Source of the DNA: an uncultured Candidatus Saccharibacteria bacterium
Lineage (GTDB): Bacteria > Patescibacteria > Saccharimonadia > Saccharimonadales > UBA6022
Length of the DNA: 18,802 nt
Assembly (NCBI GenBank): GCA_946886725.1
Contig: CAMPJF010000005.1
Span: 1 to 18,802 of the forward strand
Direction: 5' to 3'
Part shown: positions 13,384 through 18,802 of the stretch, piece after piece
Numbering within the stretch: the first letter of the stretch is position 1
How the letters are laid out: every line of letters starts with the position of its first letter
Position numbers and translations under genes: made by a program
Notes under the pieces: generated by a model
Told to the model about the DNA's origin: nothing
Database searches by the model: none
Seen by the model: the letters and a program-made list of their open reading frames with translations, nothing else

Positions 13384-14886
13384 CTAAGCGATAAGCTCTT
13401 CTACCGATACGCGTTTTTGTTCAGTTGTGTCACGGTTTCGCACCGACACCAAGCCATCCTTTTCGATCGTATCGAAATCAATTACAACACAATACGGTGT
13501 GCCAATTTCGTCTTGGCGACGATAGCGCTTGCCAATATTGCCGTTATCGTCCCACATGACGTTGCCATACTTTTTCTTTAGCAGTTCATATACTTCACGC
13601 GCTTTGGTGACAAGTTCCGGCTTGTTCTTTAGTAGTGGGGATACACAGTATTTTACTGGTGCTAGATGTTCTGGAAATTTCATAACAATGCGCTTTTCGC
13701 CATTCACCTCATCCTCGCTATATGCCGATGACAGTACGGCCATCAATGCGCGCTCAACGCCAAATGACGGTTCGATAACATGTGGAATAAACTTTTCGTT
13801 CGTACCCTTTACGCTGTAGTCCATATTTTTACCAGCGACGCGTTGGATATTCGACAGATCAAAATCAGTACGGTATGCAATACCCATCAGCTCTTCGCGG
13901 CCGATAGGAAAATCAAATTCAATATCGATCGTCCGCTTGCTGTAGTGTGCGCGGTCGTTTTCGGGGACGTCTAGTTCGTGGACATTTTCAGCCGGTAACC
14001 CAAGCGCGTCAAGAAAGTCATGCGTATCTTTTAGCAGCGCCTCGAATGATTCTTCCCACTTTTCAGGATGGACAAAATATTCAATCTCCATTTGTTCGAA
14101 TTCTCGGCTGCGGAACACAAAATCGCGGGGGCTAATCTCGTTACGAAATGCCTTGCCCTGCTGAGCGATACCGAACGGCAGGTCGGGATAGAATGCATCG
14201 ACAACGTTGCGGAAATTCGTAAAAATACCCTGGGCAGTTTCTGGGCGAAGGTAACTCCTATTAGGATTATCGACAATAGCACCATACTTTGGTTCAGCAC
14301 GCCTGCCGACGGTATCGACACCAATACCAATAAGTTCTGAGCTAGTTGTTACTTCTACGGCGAGATCAAACTCATCATCGACATCCTTAACCATAACTTC
14401 TGGGATATTCGAAGTGGGCCCGACCATTGTAGTAAACATCATATTGAACGTTCGAGATGGACTGAGCGGATTACCGTCGGGGCTTTTGATCCCGTGCTCT
14501 ACTATTGCCGCATCCATTTGCTCCATCTTTAAGCCATCTGGATTAATACCATTATCCTTCAAAATATGATCAGTGCGAAAGCGACGATGACTGATTGTAT
14601 CTTCACATAACGGATCAGTAAACGTATCAACATGACCGCTCGCCTGCCATACTTTTTGGTTCATCAAAATCGCCGCATCAATGCCGTACATATCGTCGCG
14701 AGAATCAACGAACATCTTCCACCATAATTGCATAATATTACGCTTGAGCGTCACGCCGAGTGGACCATAATCCCACGTCCCTGAAAGTCCACCGTAGACG
14801 TCACTTCCCTGGTAAATAAAACCACGTCGCTTCGCGAGACTTACAATTGCTTCCATTCGTTCGTTTTTGATCTGCTGATTTGCCAT
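13384..14886 (-). CDS. glyQS: glycine--tRNA ligase, alpha2 (single-chain) class II type
   Basis: Charges tRNA-Gly with glycine in the cytoplasm. The class II catalytic core is plain: YGPLG near residue 40, YLRPETAQG at about 212-220, motif 2 FRNEISPRDF (about 248-256) with REFEQME (261-267), and motif 3 EPSFGVERA (372-380). The C-terminal 110 residues are the anticodon-binding domain (APVKYCVSPL start, GKRYRRQDEIGTPYCV). This is the homodimeric form, not the alpha2-beta2 GlyQ/GlyS pair. At 500 residues it is longer than the roughly 460 typical of the type; the excess is an insertion at about residues 161-208, between FNMMFTTMVGP and YLRPETAQG. The ATG at 14886 has a TATAAT box nine bases upstream and no Shine-Dalgarno sequence. 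Confidence 0.96.
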   Translation of the reverse strand: MANQQIKNERMEAIVSLAKRRGFIYQGSDVYGGLSGTWDYGPLGVTLKRNIMQLWWKMFVDSRDDMYGIDAAILMNQKVWQASGHVDTFTDPLCEDTISHRRFRTDHILKDNGINPDGLKMEQMDAAIVEHGIKSPDGNPLSPSRTFNMMFTTMVGPTSNIPEVMVKDVDDEFDLAVEVTTSSELIGIGVDTVGRRAEPKYGAIVDNPNRSYLRPETAQGIFTNFRNVVDAFYPDLPFGIAQQGKAFRNEISPRDFVFRSREFEQMEIEYFVHPEKWEESFEALLKDTHDFLDALGLPAENVHELDVPENDRAHYSKRTIDIEFDFPIGREELMGIAYRTDFDLSNIQRVAGKNMDYSVKGTNEKFIPHVIEPSFGVERALMAVLSSAYSEDEVNGEKRIVMKFPEHLAPVKYCVSPLLKNKPELVTKAREVYELLKKKYGNVMWDDNGNIGKRYRRQDEIGTPYCVVIDFDTIEKDGLVSVRNRDTTEQKRVSVEELIA

Positions 14887-14895
14887 AATTATCCC

Positions 14896-14904
14896 ATTAT
14901 AACA
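14896..14904 (-). promoter_or_regulatory. extended -10 promoter of glycyl-tRNA synthetase
   Basis: TGTTATAAT on the minus strand: perfect TATAAT (14896-14901) with an extended TGn element. It ends nine bases before the ATG, predicting a leader of about 3 bases. No T-box leader fits in the space. Confidence 0.6.
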
Positions 14905-14922
14905 GATGTGAAAATATTCCTA

Positions 14923-14951
14923 TTGTAAACAATCGAAAAAACATGTATAAA
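14923..14951 (+). promoter_or_regulatory. promoter of the 140-aa plus-strand gene
   Basis: TTGTAA (14923-14928), 17 bases, TATAAA (14946-14951) with TG just before it. It diverges from the glycyl-tRNA synthetase promoter. The leader is about 38 bases. Confidence 0.5.
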
Positions 14952-14994
14952 TGCTATCACGTTCATTCTCTATCGACAGGAGACGTCAAACAAG

Positions 14995-15417
14995 ATGGAC
15001 AGTTCATTGATGCAAAAAACCGAAGACCACCCCGTCCCAAGCCCCGCCTGCGATGCACTGTTAAAAATGTGCCTCGACCCGACCGCTCATCACGACAAAG
15101 TCGGCAAAGCCCTAATCGATTTGAAGGCATACGAAGAGCAACTGAAACGCAGCGCTGAATATTGGCTACTCTGCATCATTGCCACCGAAATTCATCGGCC
15201 GCATTCCGCACCACGCCATGTACGTCGCTATCTCAATCATGCATATGAGTGCGCTGATATCGAAAAGTTCAGAGAACCGTACGCGCAAAACCGCGTCAAT
15301 GCACTTCGCTGCCGGACCGAGCGATCGTCCGCCTCGATAGGCCCCGCGCTCAAAGATGGCTATCTCAGAAGGCTTGCGCTGGCAGAGATGGACCTACAGG
15401 AAATCGGCTGTAAATAA
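14995..15417 (+). CDS. hypothetical protein, 140 aa
   Basis: Unrecognised. The protein is mostly helical: a helix with LLKMC (about residues 20-30), a long one with KALIDLKAYEEQLKRSAEYWLLCIIATEI (about 38-66), a basic stretch HVRRYLNHAYECADIEKF, and a C-terminal helix LRRLALAEMDLQEI. It carries six cysteines scattered without a metal-site pattern and has no clear membrane segment. The ATG at 14995 has AGGAG about 11 bases upstream, a slightly long spacing. It forms its own unit with promoter and a terminator-like hairpin, divergent from glycyl-tRNA synthetase and convergent with recO. Confidence 0.7.
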   Translation: MDSSLMQKTEDHPVPSPACDALLKMCLDPTAHHDKVGKALIDLKAYEEQLKRSAEYWLLCIIATEIHRPHSAPRHVRRYLNHAYECADIEKFREPYAQNRVNALRCRTERSSASIGPALKDGYLRRLALAEMDLQEIGCK

Positions 15418-15437
15418 CACACGACACTCATCAATGA

Positions 15438-15470
15438 ATCCCCGCCACAGTCATAGACTTTGGCGGGGAT
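15438..15470. terminator. terminator-like hairpin between convergent genes
   Basis: ATCCCCGCCA (15438-15447) pairs with TGGCGGGGAT (15461-15470); an inner AGTC/GACT stem (15449-15452 with 15456-15459) extends it. It lies between the 140-aa gene and recO, which converge, so it can serve both. No long T run follows on either side. Confidence 0.7.
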
Positions 15471-15485
15471 ATTCACTTCATAAGC

Positions 15486-16160
15486 CTAAATGGCAGCGTG
15501 TTGCCGAGCGACCGACCAGCAGTCCGGCAAGGTCGCTTCTAAGCCACCAACCTGCGCCAATACCTTAATAGATTTTGCATTAATCAAGCGTAATAATTTG
15601 ATATGGTCCGCCGTCACATTTCCCTGAGGAGCCTCGCGCAGACCCATCTCACCTTCGTCGTAGAAATACTTTACATCTGGCCGCAGTGGTCGCCCCGTCG
15701 TATCATGCGTCAAGCTAAGTTCATGCCCAAGCAGTGCAGCATACCGCAGATAAAACCATGTCTGAATTAACTGACGCGATATCGACAATGCATCCAGCCC
15801 CATCAAAACTTCACTCATAACGTCGTACCATTCCGGCTCGTCGACCATTTCACTCGCTTTACTTACCTGTTTGACTACCTCATAGGCAAACTGCATCGTA
15901 TCGTAATCTTCTAGTATATGCCGATAAAATTGCACTAACCGAGCGGATGTTAAAATACCCAGGTCGCCTTTACCCTGTGTAATCACCACGTCACATATTG
16001 CAAACAGCTCGATCCCGCCTGCAAGCCGACTTTTTTCCTTACGAACTCCGCGCGCCATAACACTACGCTTCCCCTCCGGCGTAAGAACTTGCAGTATCCT
16101 GTCGGCCTCGCCATAATTCGTGCGGCGAAGTACGATTGCTCGCGTTCGCAACGCCGTCAC
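15486..16160 (-). CDS. recO: DNA repair protein RecO
   Basis: RecO works with RecR and RecF to load RecA on SSB-coated single-stranded DNA and anneals strands in gap repair. The N-terminal OB fold is recognisable: RTRAIVLRRTNYGEADRIL, then LTPEGKRSVMARGVRKEKSRLAGGIELF (cores YGEADRIL and ARGVRKEKSRL), followed by the helical RecO C-domain with RYAALLGHELSL. At 224 residues it is near normal length. Only two cysteines are present, one in FAICDV and one in LPDCWSV, so the zinc-binding cysteine cluster seen in some RecO proteins is missing. The start is GTG, overlapping the TGA of the response regulator gene (GTGA), so translation is coupled to it. Confidence 0.92.
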   Translation of the reverse strand: MTALRTRAIVLRRTNYGEADRILQVLTPEGKRSVMARGVRKEKSRLAGGIELFAICDVVITQGKGDLGILTSARLVQFYRHILEDYDTMQFAYEVVKQVSKASEMVDEPEWYDVMSEVLMGLDALSISRQLIQTWFYLRYAALLGHELSLTHDTTGRPLRPDVKYFYDEGEMGLREAPQGNVTADHIKLLRLINAKSIKVLAQVGGLEATLPDCWSVARQHAAI

Positions 16161-16531
16161 AACAATACCTTTTTGACCGCAGCAATCACATCATCAGGAT
16201 GCATTGTCGATTTATCTAAAACCATCCGTACCCCATACGCCGCAATATCCTCGCTAGCTATCTGATCAGCACTGTTCGTACATAAAATCACAGGAATAGT
16301 CGCTAGATCGGTATGCGATTGTAGTTCGTGTAGTAACGTAAAAGCATTAGGTCCTGCCAATAATAAATCTAAAACAATTGCATCAGGCCTGTTGCTATCA
16401 AGTGCATCCATCGCCGCCAAGGCATGCGGCGCAAAGTGAACTGTATAGCCCGCCACCTGCAATGTACGGCCATGCTGCTCGGCAAGCCAGTCATCATCTT
16501 CGACAATCAGCACGGACGATGTTTTCGTCAT
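16157..16531 (-). CDS. single-domain response regulator (receiver only)
   Basis: A 124-residue CheY-like receiver with no output domain. The expected residues are in place: acidic pair E11-D12-D13, phosphorylation site D55 in IVLDLLL, T85 in ILCTNSA, and K107 in VLDKSTM. It should be phosphorylated by the kinase encoded just upstream. Its ATG overlaps the kinase stop codon (ATGA), and its own stop overlaps the recO start. Without a DNA-binding domain it must act by protein contact or as a phosphotransfer step. Its partner is unknown; RecO, translated from the same message, is one candidate only by position. Confidence 0.92.
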   Translation of the reverse strand: MTKTSSVLIVEDDDWLAEQHGRTLQVAGYTVHFAPHALAAMDALDSNRPDAIVLDLLLAGPNAFTLLHELQSHTDLATIPVILCTNSADQIASEDIAAYGVRMVLDKSTMHPDDVIAAVKKVLL

Positions 16532-17268
16532 AACAAACTCAACTGTGTAGAAGCATCGATATCTACGTAAAATGTCGCGCCGTCGCGGTGTCGTGTCGCA
16601 CCAATTTGACCGTGCATTGCACTGGCAAATTGCCCCGCCACATACAGTCCCAGCCCGCTACTTTGCGGCCGACTATGCAGTACCTGGGTGTTCTTTCCCA
16701 GGCTATCCTGCAGGCGCTGCCACGTATCCACCGGCACGGCCGGACCATAATCACGCACGCCAAGCCGAATACGACGACCATGATCGTGTACCCGCGCACG
16801 CAGCTGAACGGGCGCTGACGAATCCGTGTAGTGCAGCGCATTATCGCCAAAATTAAGCATAATTCGTCGCAGCAGATCGTGATTCGCCACAACAAGCATC
16901 GATCGATGATGAGGTGCCACCTGAATCTCACGCCCTCGTGCGGCATAGAGCGGCGACAATTCGTGTGCCACCTCTTCACATAACTGCTGAGGATTAATTG
17001 GCTGTAAGTCGAACATACTATCCTCGAGACGTGATGACCGCGACAAGTCAGTCGTCAGACGCAATGCGCGCTCACTCGTTAGCACGATTTGTCGCAGTAT
17101 GCGCTCGCGCTCACACTCATCAATCGCGCCCGACTCCAGGCCTAATGCCAGCTGGCGCACCAGTGACAGTGGCGACTTTAACTCGTGAGCGGCAGTAACC
17201 AAAAAAGGCAGGTCGCCAAAAAGCGTCCTGCCCTGCATCTCACTGTCGTAACCCTCGGTCCCCTTCAT
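16528..17268 (-). CDS. soluble sensor histidine kinase
   Basis: A 246-residue kinase lacking any membrane segment or recognisable sensor domain. HisKA begins almost at once: AAHELKSPLS with phospho-acceptor H28. The HATPase domain (about 90-240) has the N box around NFGDNALHYT (N139, N143), a G1 box RDYGPAVP (D173, G175), and a G2 box SSGLGLYVAGQF (G205, G207). The G1 box has GPAVP in place of the usual GxGI, a slight departure. Input must come from a partner protein or a cytoplasmic signal, as the first 20 residues are too short for a sensor. The ATG at 17268 has a -10 box nine bases upstream and no Shine-Dalgarno sequence. First gene of the kinase-regulator-recO operon. Confidence 0.92.
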   Translation of the reverse strand: MKGTEGYDSEMQGRTLFGDLPFLVTAAHELKSPLSLVRQLALGLESGAIDECERERILRQIVLTSERALRLTTDLSRSSRLEDSMFDLQPINPQQLCEEVAHELSPLYAARGREIQVAPHHRSMLVVANHDLLRRIMLNFGDNALHYTDSSAPVQLRARVHDHGRRIRLGVRDYGPAVPVDTWQRLQDSLGKNTQVLHSRPQSSGLGLYVAGQFASAMHGQIGATRHRDGATFYVDIDASTQLSLL

Positions 17269-17277
17269 ACTACTTCT

Positions 17278-17286
17278 AGTTTAGCA
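17278..17286 (-). promoter_or_regulatory. extended -10 promoter of the kinase-regulator-recO operon
   Basis: TGCTAAACT on the minus strand, with the -10 TAAACT at 17278-17283. It ends nine bases before the ATG, predicting a leader of about 3 bases. No good -35 is seen. Confidence 0.4.
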
Positions 17287-17310
17287 TGAACAAGGGGGAT
17301 GTTCGACTGC

Positions 17311-17973
17311 CTATTGATTGAAATTAATCGTCTTGATGATGTTTTCAAAATCAGGCTTGAACGTGTCCGCGTCGGTCCGAACCGTTACTGTTTTATCACG
17401 AATTTTTAGTATAACTGCTGACCCGCGAATATCTTTACTGAAGTTGCCGTCAAAACGAATACCGTTATTGCCGTTAGCACTAAAGCCTTCACTTCGTAAA
17501 TCGCCCTTTTTGATACGAGCATCATAGCCCTTGAGTACCTGATCGTAATCAGTCTGCTCTATGGTGACGCGTAAACTAAACTGCTGTTTTTCACTGACTG
17601 GCGGTACAGTCACGGGATTAAGATACGCAAGATATGATCCGCCCTCAGTCACGTCCTTCGCAACATAAACACTCCATGTTTTTGGATAATCAAATGTCAA
17701 ACGACCATAATCATCAGGTCCAACGAATTGTCGATTCGGTTCTTTTTCGCGTTCAGCAAACTTCTCAGCCTCAACTTCCGCTTGAGTTTTTTTCGCTTCC
17801 GCGACAGCAAGATCAATCTTGCCATCAACGTTTGATTTTTGCTCGCTGTAGTTTGCGTATGCCCAAATTGCCGCAGAACCTGCAGCTAAGAACAAGATTC
17901 CCAAAATGATAATCGTAATTAATGAACCGCTGACTGCGCCAGCTTCGTTTTTTCGTTTAAGAGTATTCTGCAT
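17311..17973 (-). CDS. membrane-anchored hypothetical protein with PsbP-like C-terminal domain
   Basis: A 220-residue protein: short basic N-terminus (MQNTLKRKNEAGAVSG), one membrane segment (about residues 17-41), a charged helical stalk of Ala, Glu and Lys (about 45-80), then a beta-rich outer domain (about 88-218). That domain starts with YGRLTFDYPKTWSVYV, the pattern of PsbP-like or DUF1795-type modules, and ends with DTFKPDFENIIKTINF, typical of such folds; this is a fold-level guess. The likely location is the outer face of the membrane. The ATG at 17973 is seven bases after a TATAAT box whose promoter overlaps the end of the methyltransferase gene. Function unknown. Confidence 0.8.
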   Translation of the reverse strand: MQNTLKRKNEAGAVSGSLITIIILGILFLAAGSAAIWAYANYSEQKSNVDGKIDLAVAEAKKTQAEVEAEKFAEREKEPNRQFVGPDDYGRLTFDYPKTWSVYVAKDVTEGGSYLAYLNPVTVPPVSEKQQFSLRVTIEQTDYDQVLKGYDARIKKGDLRSEGFSANGNNGIRFDGNFSKDIRGSAVILKIRDKTVTVRTDADTFKPDFENIIKTINFNQ

Positions 17974-17980
17974 GTGACGT

Positions 17981-18009
17981 ATTATACTTACGCTTTAGGT
18001 ACCTGTAAA
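17981..18009 (-). promoter_or_regulatory. promoter inside the 3' end of the methyltransferase gene
   Basis: TTTACA (18004-18009), 17 bases, TATAAT (17981-17986). The -35 box lies within the last codons of the upstream gene and the -10 box just after its stop. The predicted leader is about one base. Confidence 0.68.
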
Positions 18010-18503
18010 GGTGCAACCTCGTAGAGATAGTACGCGCCCATTTGTTTCAGAGCTACTGTATCGGGCACCTGAAAGCCATAGCTAATGAACGATAACTTCT
18101 TATTTAATCGATTCGCTTCATCCTGTACTTTTTGTGCCATTTTTTTTATGTCCCGAGATTCACCAAATACATACACAACCGTTGTTTCTGGCGGTAACTT
18201 TACGAACCAAAAATCCGCCAATCTCGACTCAATACGCGGTTGGCCGCGAGATAACACCCACGATATCGCCACGAGAATCGGGTTTAATTCGTATCCGATT
18301 GCGCGTGCGCCGCGCTTCGCTGCCTCCCGCAGAACGATGCCGTCACCGGATCCGATGTCAATCAGCAGGTCGCTATTATCAAGTGAGTACAACTCATCGA
18401 ATGCGACCGCCAGTTGTCGTCGCCTACTAGGGACATACGGTGCGCCGCGAAATACGACAAATCCAAATACGATGACCACCGAAAACAACAGCCAAAACCA
18501 CAT
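17988..18503 (-). CDS. membrane-anchored class I methyltransferase, FAM173/ATPSCKMT-like
   Basis: A 171-residue protein with one N-terminal membrane segment (residues 2-18) and a short Rossmann methyltransferase domain. SAM-binding motif I is DIGSGDG (49-55), and YELNP (71-75) ends the second strand. The order LIDIGSGDG, then GARAIGYELNPILV, then a strand VVYVFGES is very like the FAM173 family, whose human member ATPSCKMT methylates a lysine of the ATP synthase c subunit and is also N-terminally membrane-anchored. A membrane protein is therefore a reasonable substrate, but this is inference. Its ATG overlaps the xseB stop (TAATG), so the two are translationally coupled. Confidence 0.82.
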   Translation of the reverse strand: MWFWLLFSVVIVFGFVVFRGAPYVPSRRRQLAVAFDELYSLDNSDLLIDIGSGDGIVLREAAKRGARAIGYELNPILVAISWVLSRGQPRIESRLADFWFVKLPPETTVVYVFGESRDIKKMAQKVQDEANRLNKKLSFISYGFQVPDTVALKQMGAYYLYEVAPLQVPKA

Positions 18504-18712
18504 TACTCCGACTCGTTAAATTTCTTTTTGACAACCGATATATTATTTTTCATTGCCAGCAGATCCGCTTCTATTTCAGCCGCCAACTTCTCCGCTTCAG
18601 CAAACTTATCAAGCGCTGATTCGAGCTGAAATTCATCACTATCAAACCATGCAACTAATTCGTTTAACTTAATAGTTTTTTCAGATATACTCATATTATT
18701 TTTTACTGACAT
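18503..18712 (-). CDS. xseB: exodeoxyribonuclease VII small subunit
   Basis: A 69-residue helical protein with the XseB pattern: LNELVAWFDSDEFQLESAL, then KFAEAEKLAAEIEADLL and a final charged helix ending in KKKF (quoted as cores WFDSDEFQLE and FAEAEKLA). XseB binds the large subunit XseA; the enzyme degrades single-stranded DNA in both directions. The ATG at 18712 has GGAGG six bases upstream and lies inside the end of xseA in another frame, so the two subunits are coupled. The length is normal for the family. Confidence 0.88.
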   Translation of the reverse strand: MSVKNNMSISEKTIKLNELVAWFDSDEFQLESALDKFAEAEKLAAEIEADLLAMKNNISVVKKKFNESE

Positions 18713-18802
18713 GTTGAACCTCCGCTTTAATTACTATATCGCTTTTCTCAAAATCAATAATCTTGCCCGGCGCTATAACTCCGCGCATAAATGCGTACCC
18801 CC
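18696..18802 (-). CDS. xseA: exodeoxyribonuclease VII large subunit, C-terminal fragment
   Basis: Partial gene entering from the right edge; about 34 codons are visible before the TAA at 18696-18698. The translation begins GYAFMRGVIAPGKIIDF and ends in AEVQHVSKK, matching the usual XseA C-terminus (RGYA..., a Gly-containing turn, then a strand ending in AEV). It overlaps the xseB start by 17 bases in a different frame, which is the expected xseA-xseB arrangement. The fragment is too short to judge the rest of the enzyme. Confidence 0.75.
   Translation of the reverse strand, partial: GYAFMRGVIAPGKIIDFEKSDIVIKAEVQHVSKK

Noticed and set aside
14887..14994. T-box leader upstream of glycyl-tRNA synthetase
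   Set aside because: The -10 box ends nine bases before the start codon, so there is no room for a leader RNA.
1..18802. Alternative genetic code (UGA as glycine)
   Set aside because: TGA ends metK, the kinase and the receiver gene exactly where the next gene starts, so UGA is a normal stop here. The codon interrupting the KwaB-like gene is TAG.

Overview
The window looks like part of a small, tightly packed bacterial chromosome of the Patescibacteria (CPR) type, most likely Candidatus Saccharibacteria (TM7). This is an inference from the compact housekeeping proteins, the many short lineage-specific hypothetical proteins, the alpha2-type glycyl-tRNA synthetase and the near absence of intergenic DNA; it was not tested by a search. 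TGA is used as a normal stop (metK, both two-component genes), so the UGA=Gly code of Gracilibacteria/SR1 is not in use. No rRNA, tRNA, IS element, integrase, CRISPR array or replication origin was seen, and no gene-free stretch exceeds 300 bases.

Layout. Almost everything lies on the minus strand, so transcription runs right to left. 1-1890: a protein resembling the DUF4868/KwaB family, with an in-frame amber codon near the window edge, and two unrecognised genes. 1892-3046: metK with a SAM-I riboswitch whose expression platform is a hairpin that hides the metK ribosome binding site; an unknown gene follows metK by one base and should share this control. 3096-4917: rnhA, yaaA and an unknown gene. 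4999-9371: a small coiled-coil protein, an SDR oxidoreductase, a DUF2130 protein, and a lemA-TPM membrane pair. 9499-11624 (plus strand): a small unknown gene and a glycoside hydrolase resembling amylo-alpha-1,6-glucosidase. 11628-13306: two unknown minus-strand genes flanking a plus-strand glutaredoxin-like gene that has its own promoter, strong Shine-Dalgarno sequence and terminator. 13384-15417: glycyl-tRNA synthetase and a divergent unknown gene. 15486-17268: a translationally coupled operon of soluble histidine kinase, single-domain response regulator and recO. 17311-18802: a membrane-anchored protein, a FAM173/ATPSCKMT-like methyltransferase, xseB, and the 3' end of xseA running off the right edge.

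Two themes run across the window. About eight genes have a -10 box only 6 to 11 bases from the start codon and no Shine-Dalgarno sequence, which predicts leaderless or nearly leaderless mRNAs, while the other independently initiated genes mostly have clear Shine-Dalgarno sequences. S-adenosylmethionine also links regions: MetK makes it, the riboswitch senses it, and the methyltransferase at the right end would use it. The best candidates for new biology are the kinase-regulator-recO operon, the unknown gene under SAM control, and the solitary interrupted KwaB-like gene.
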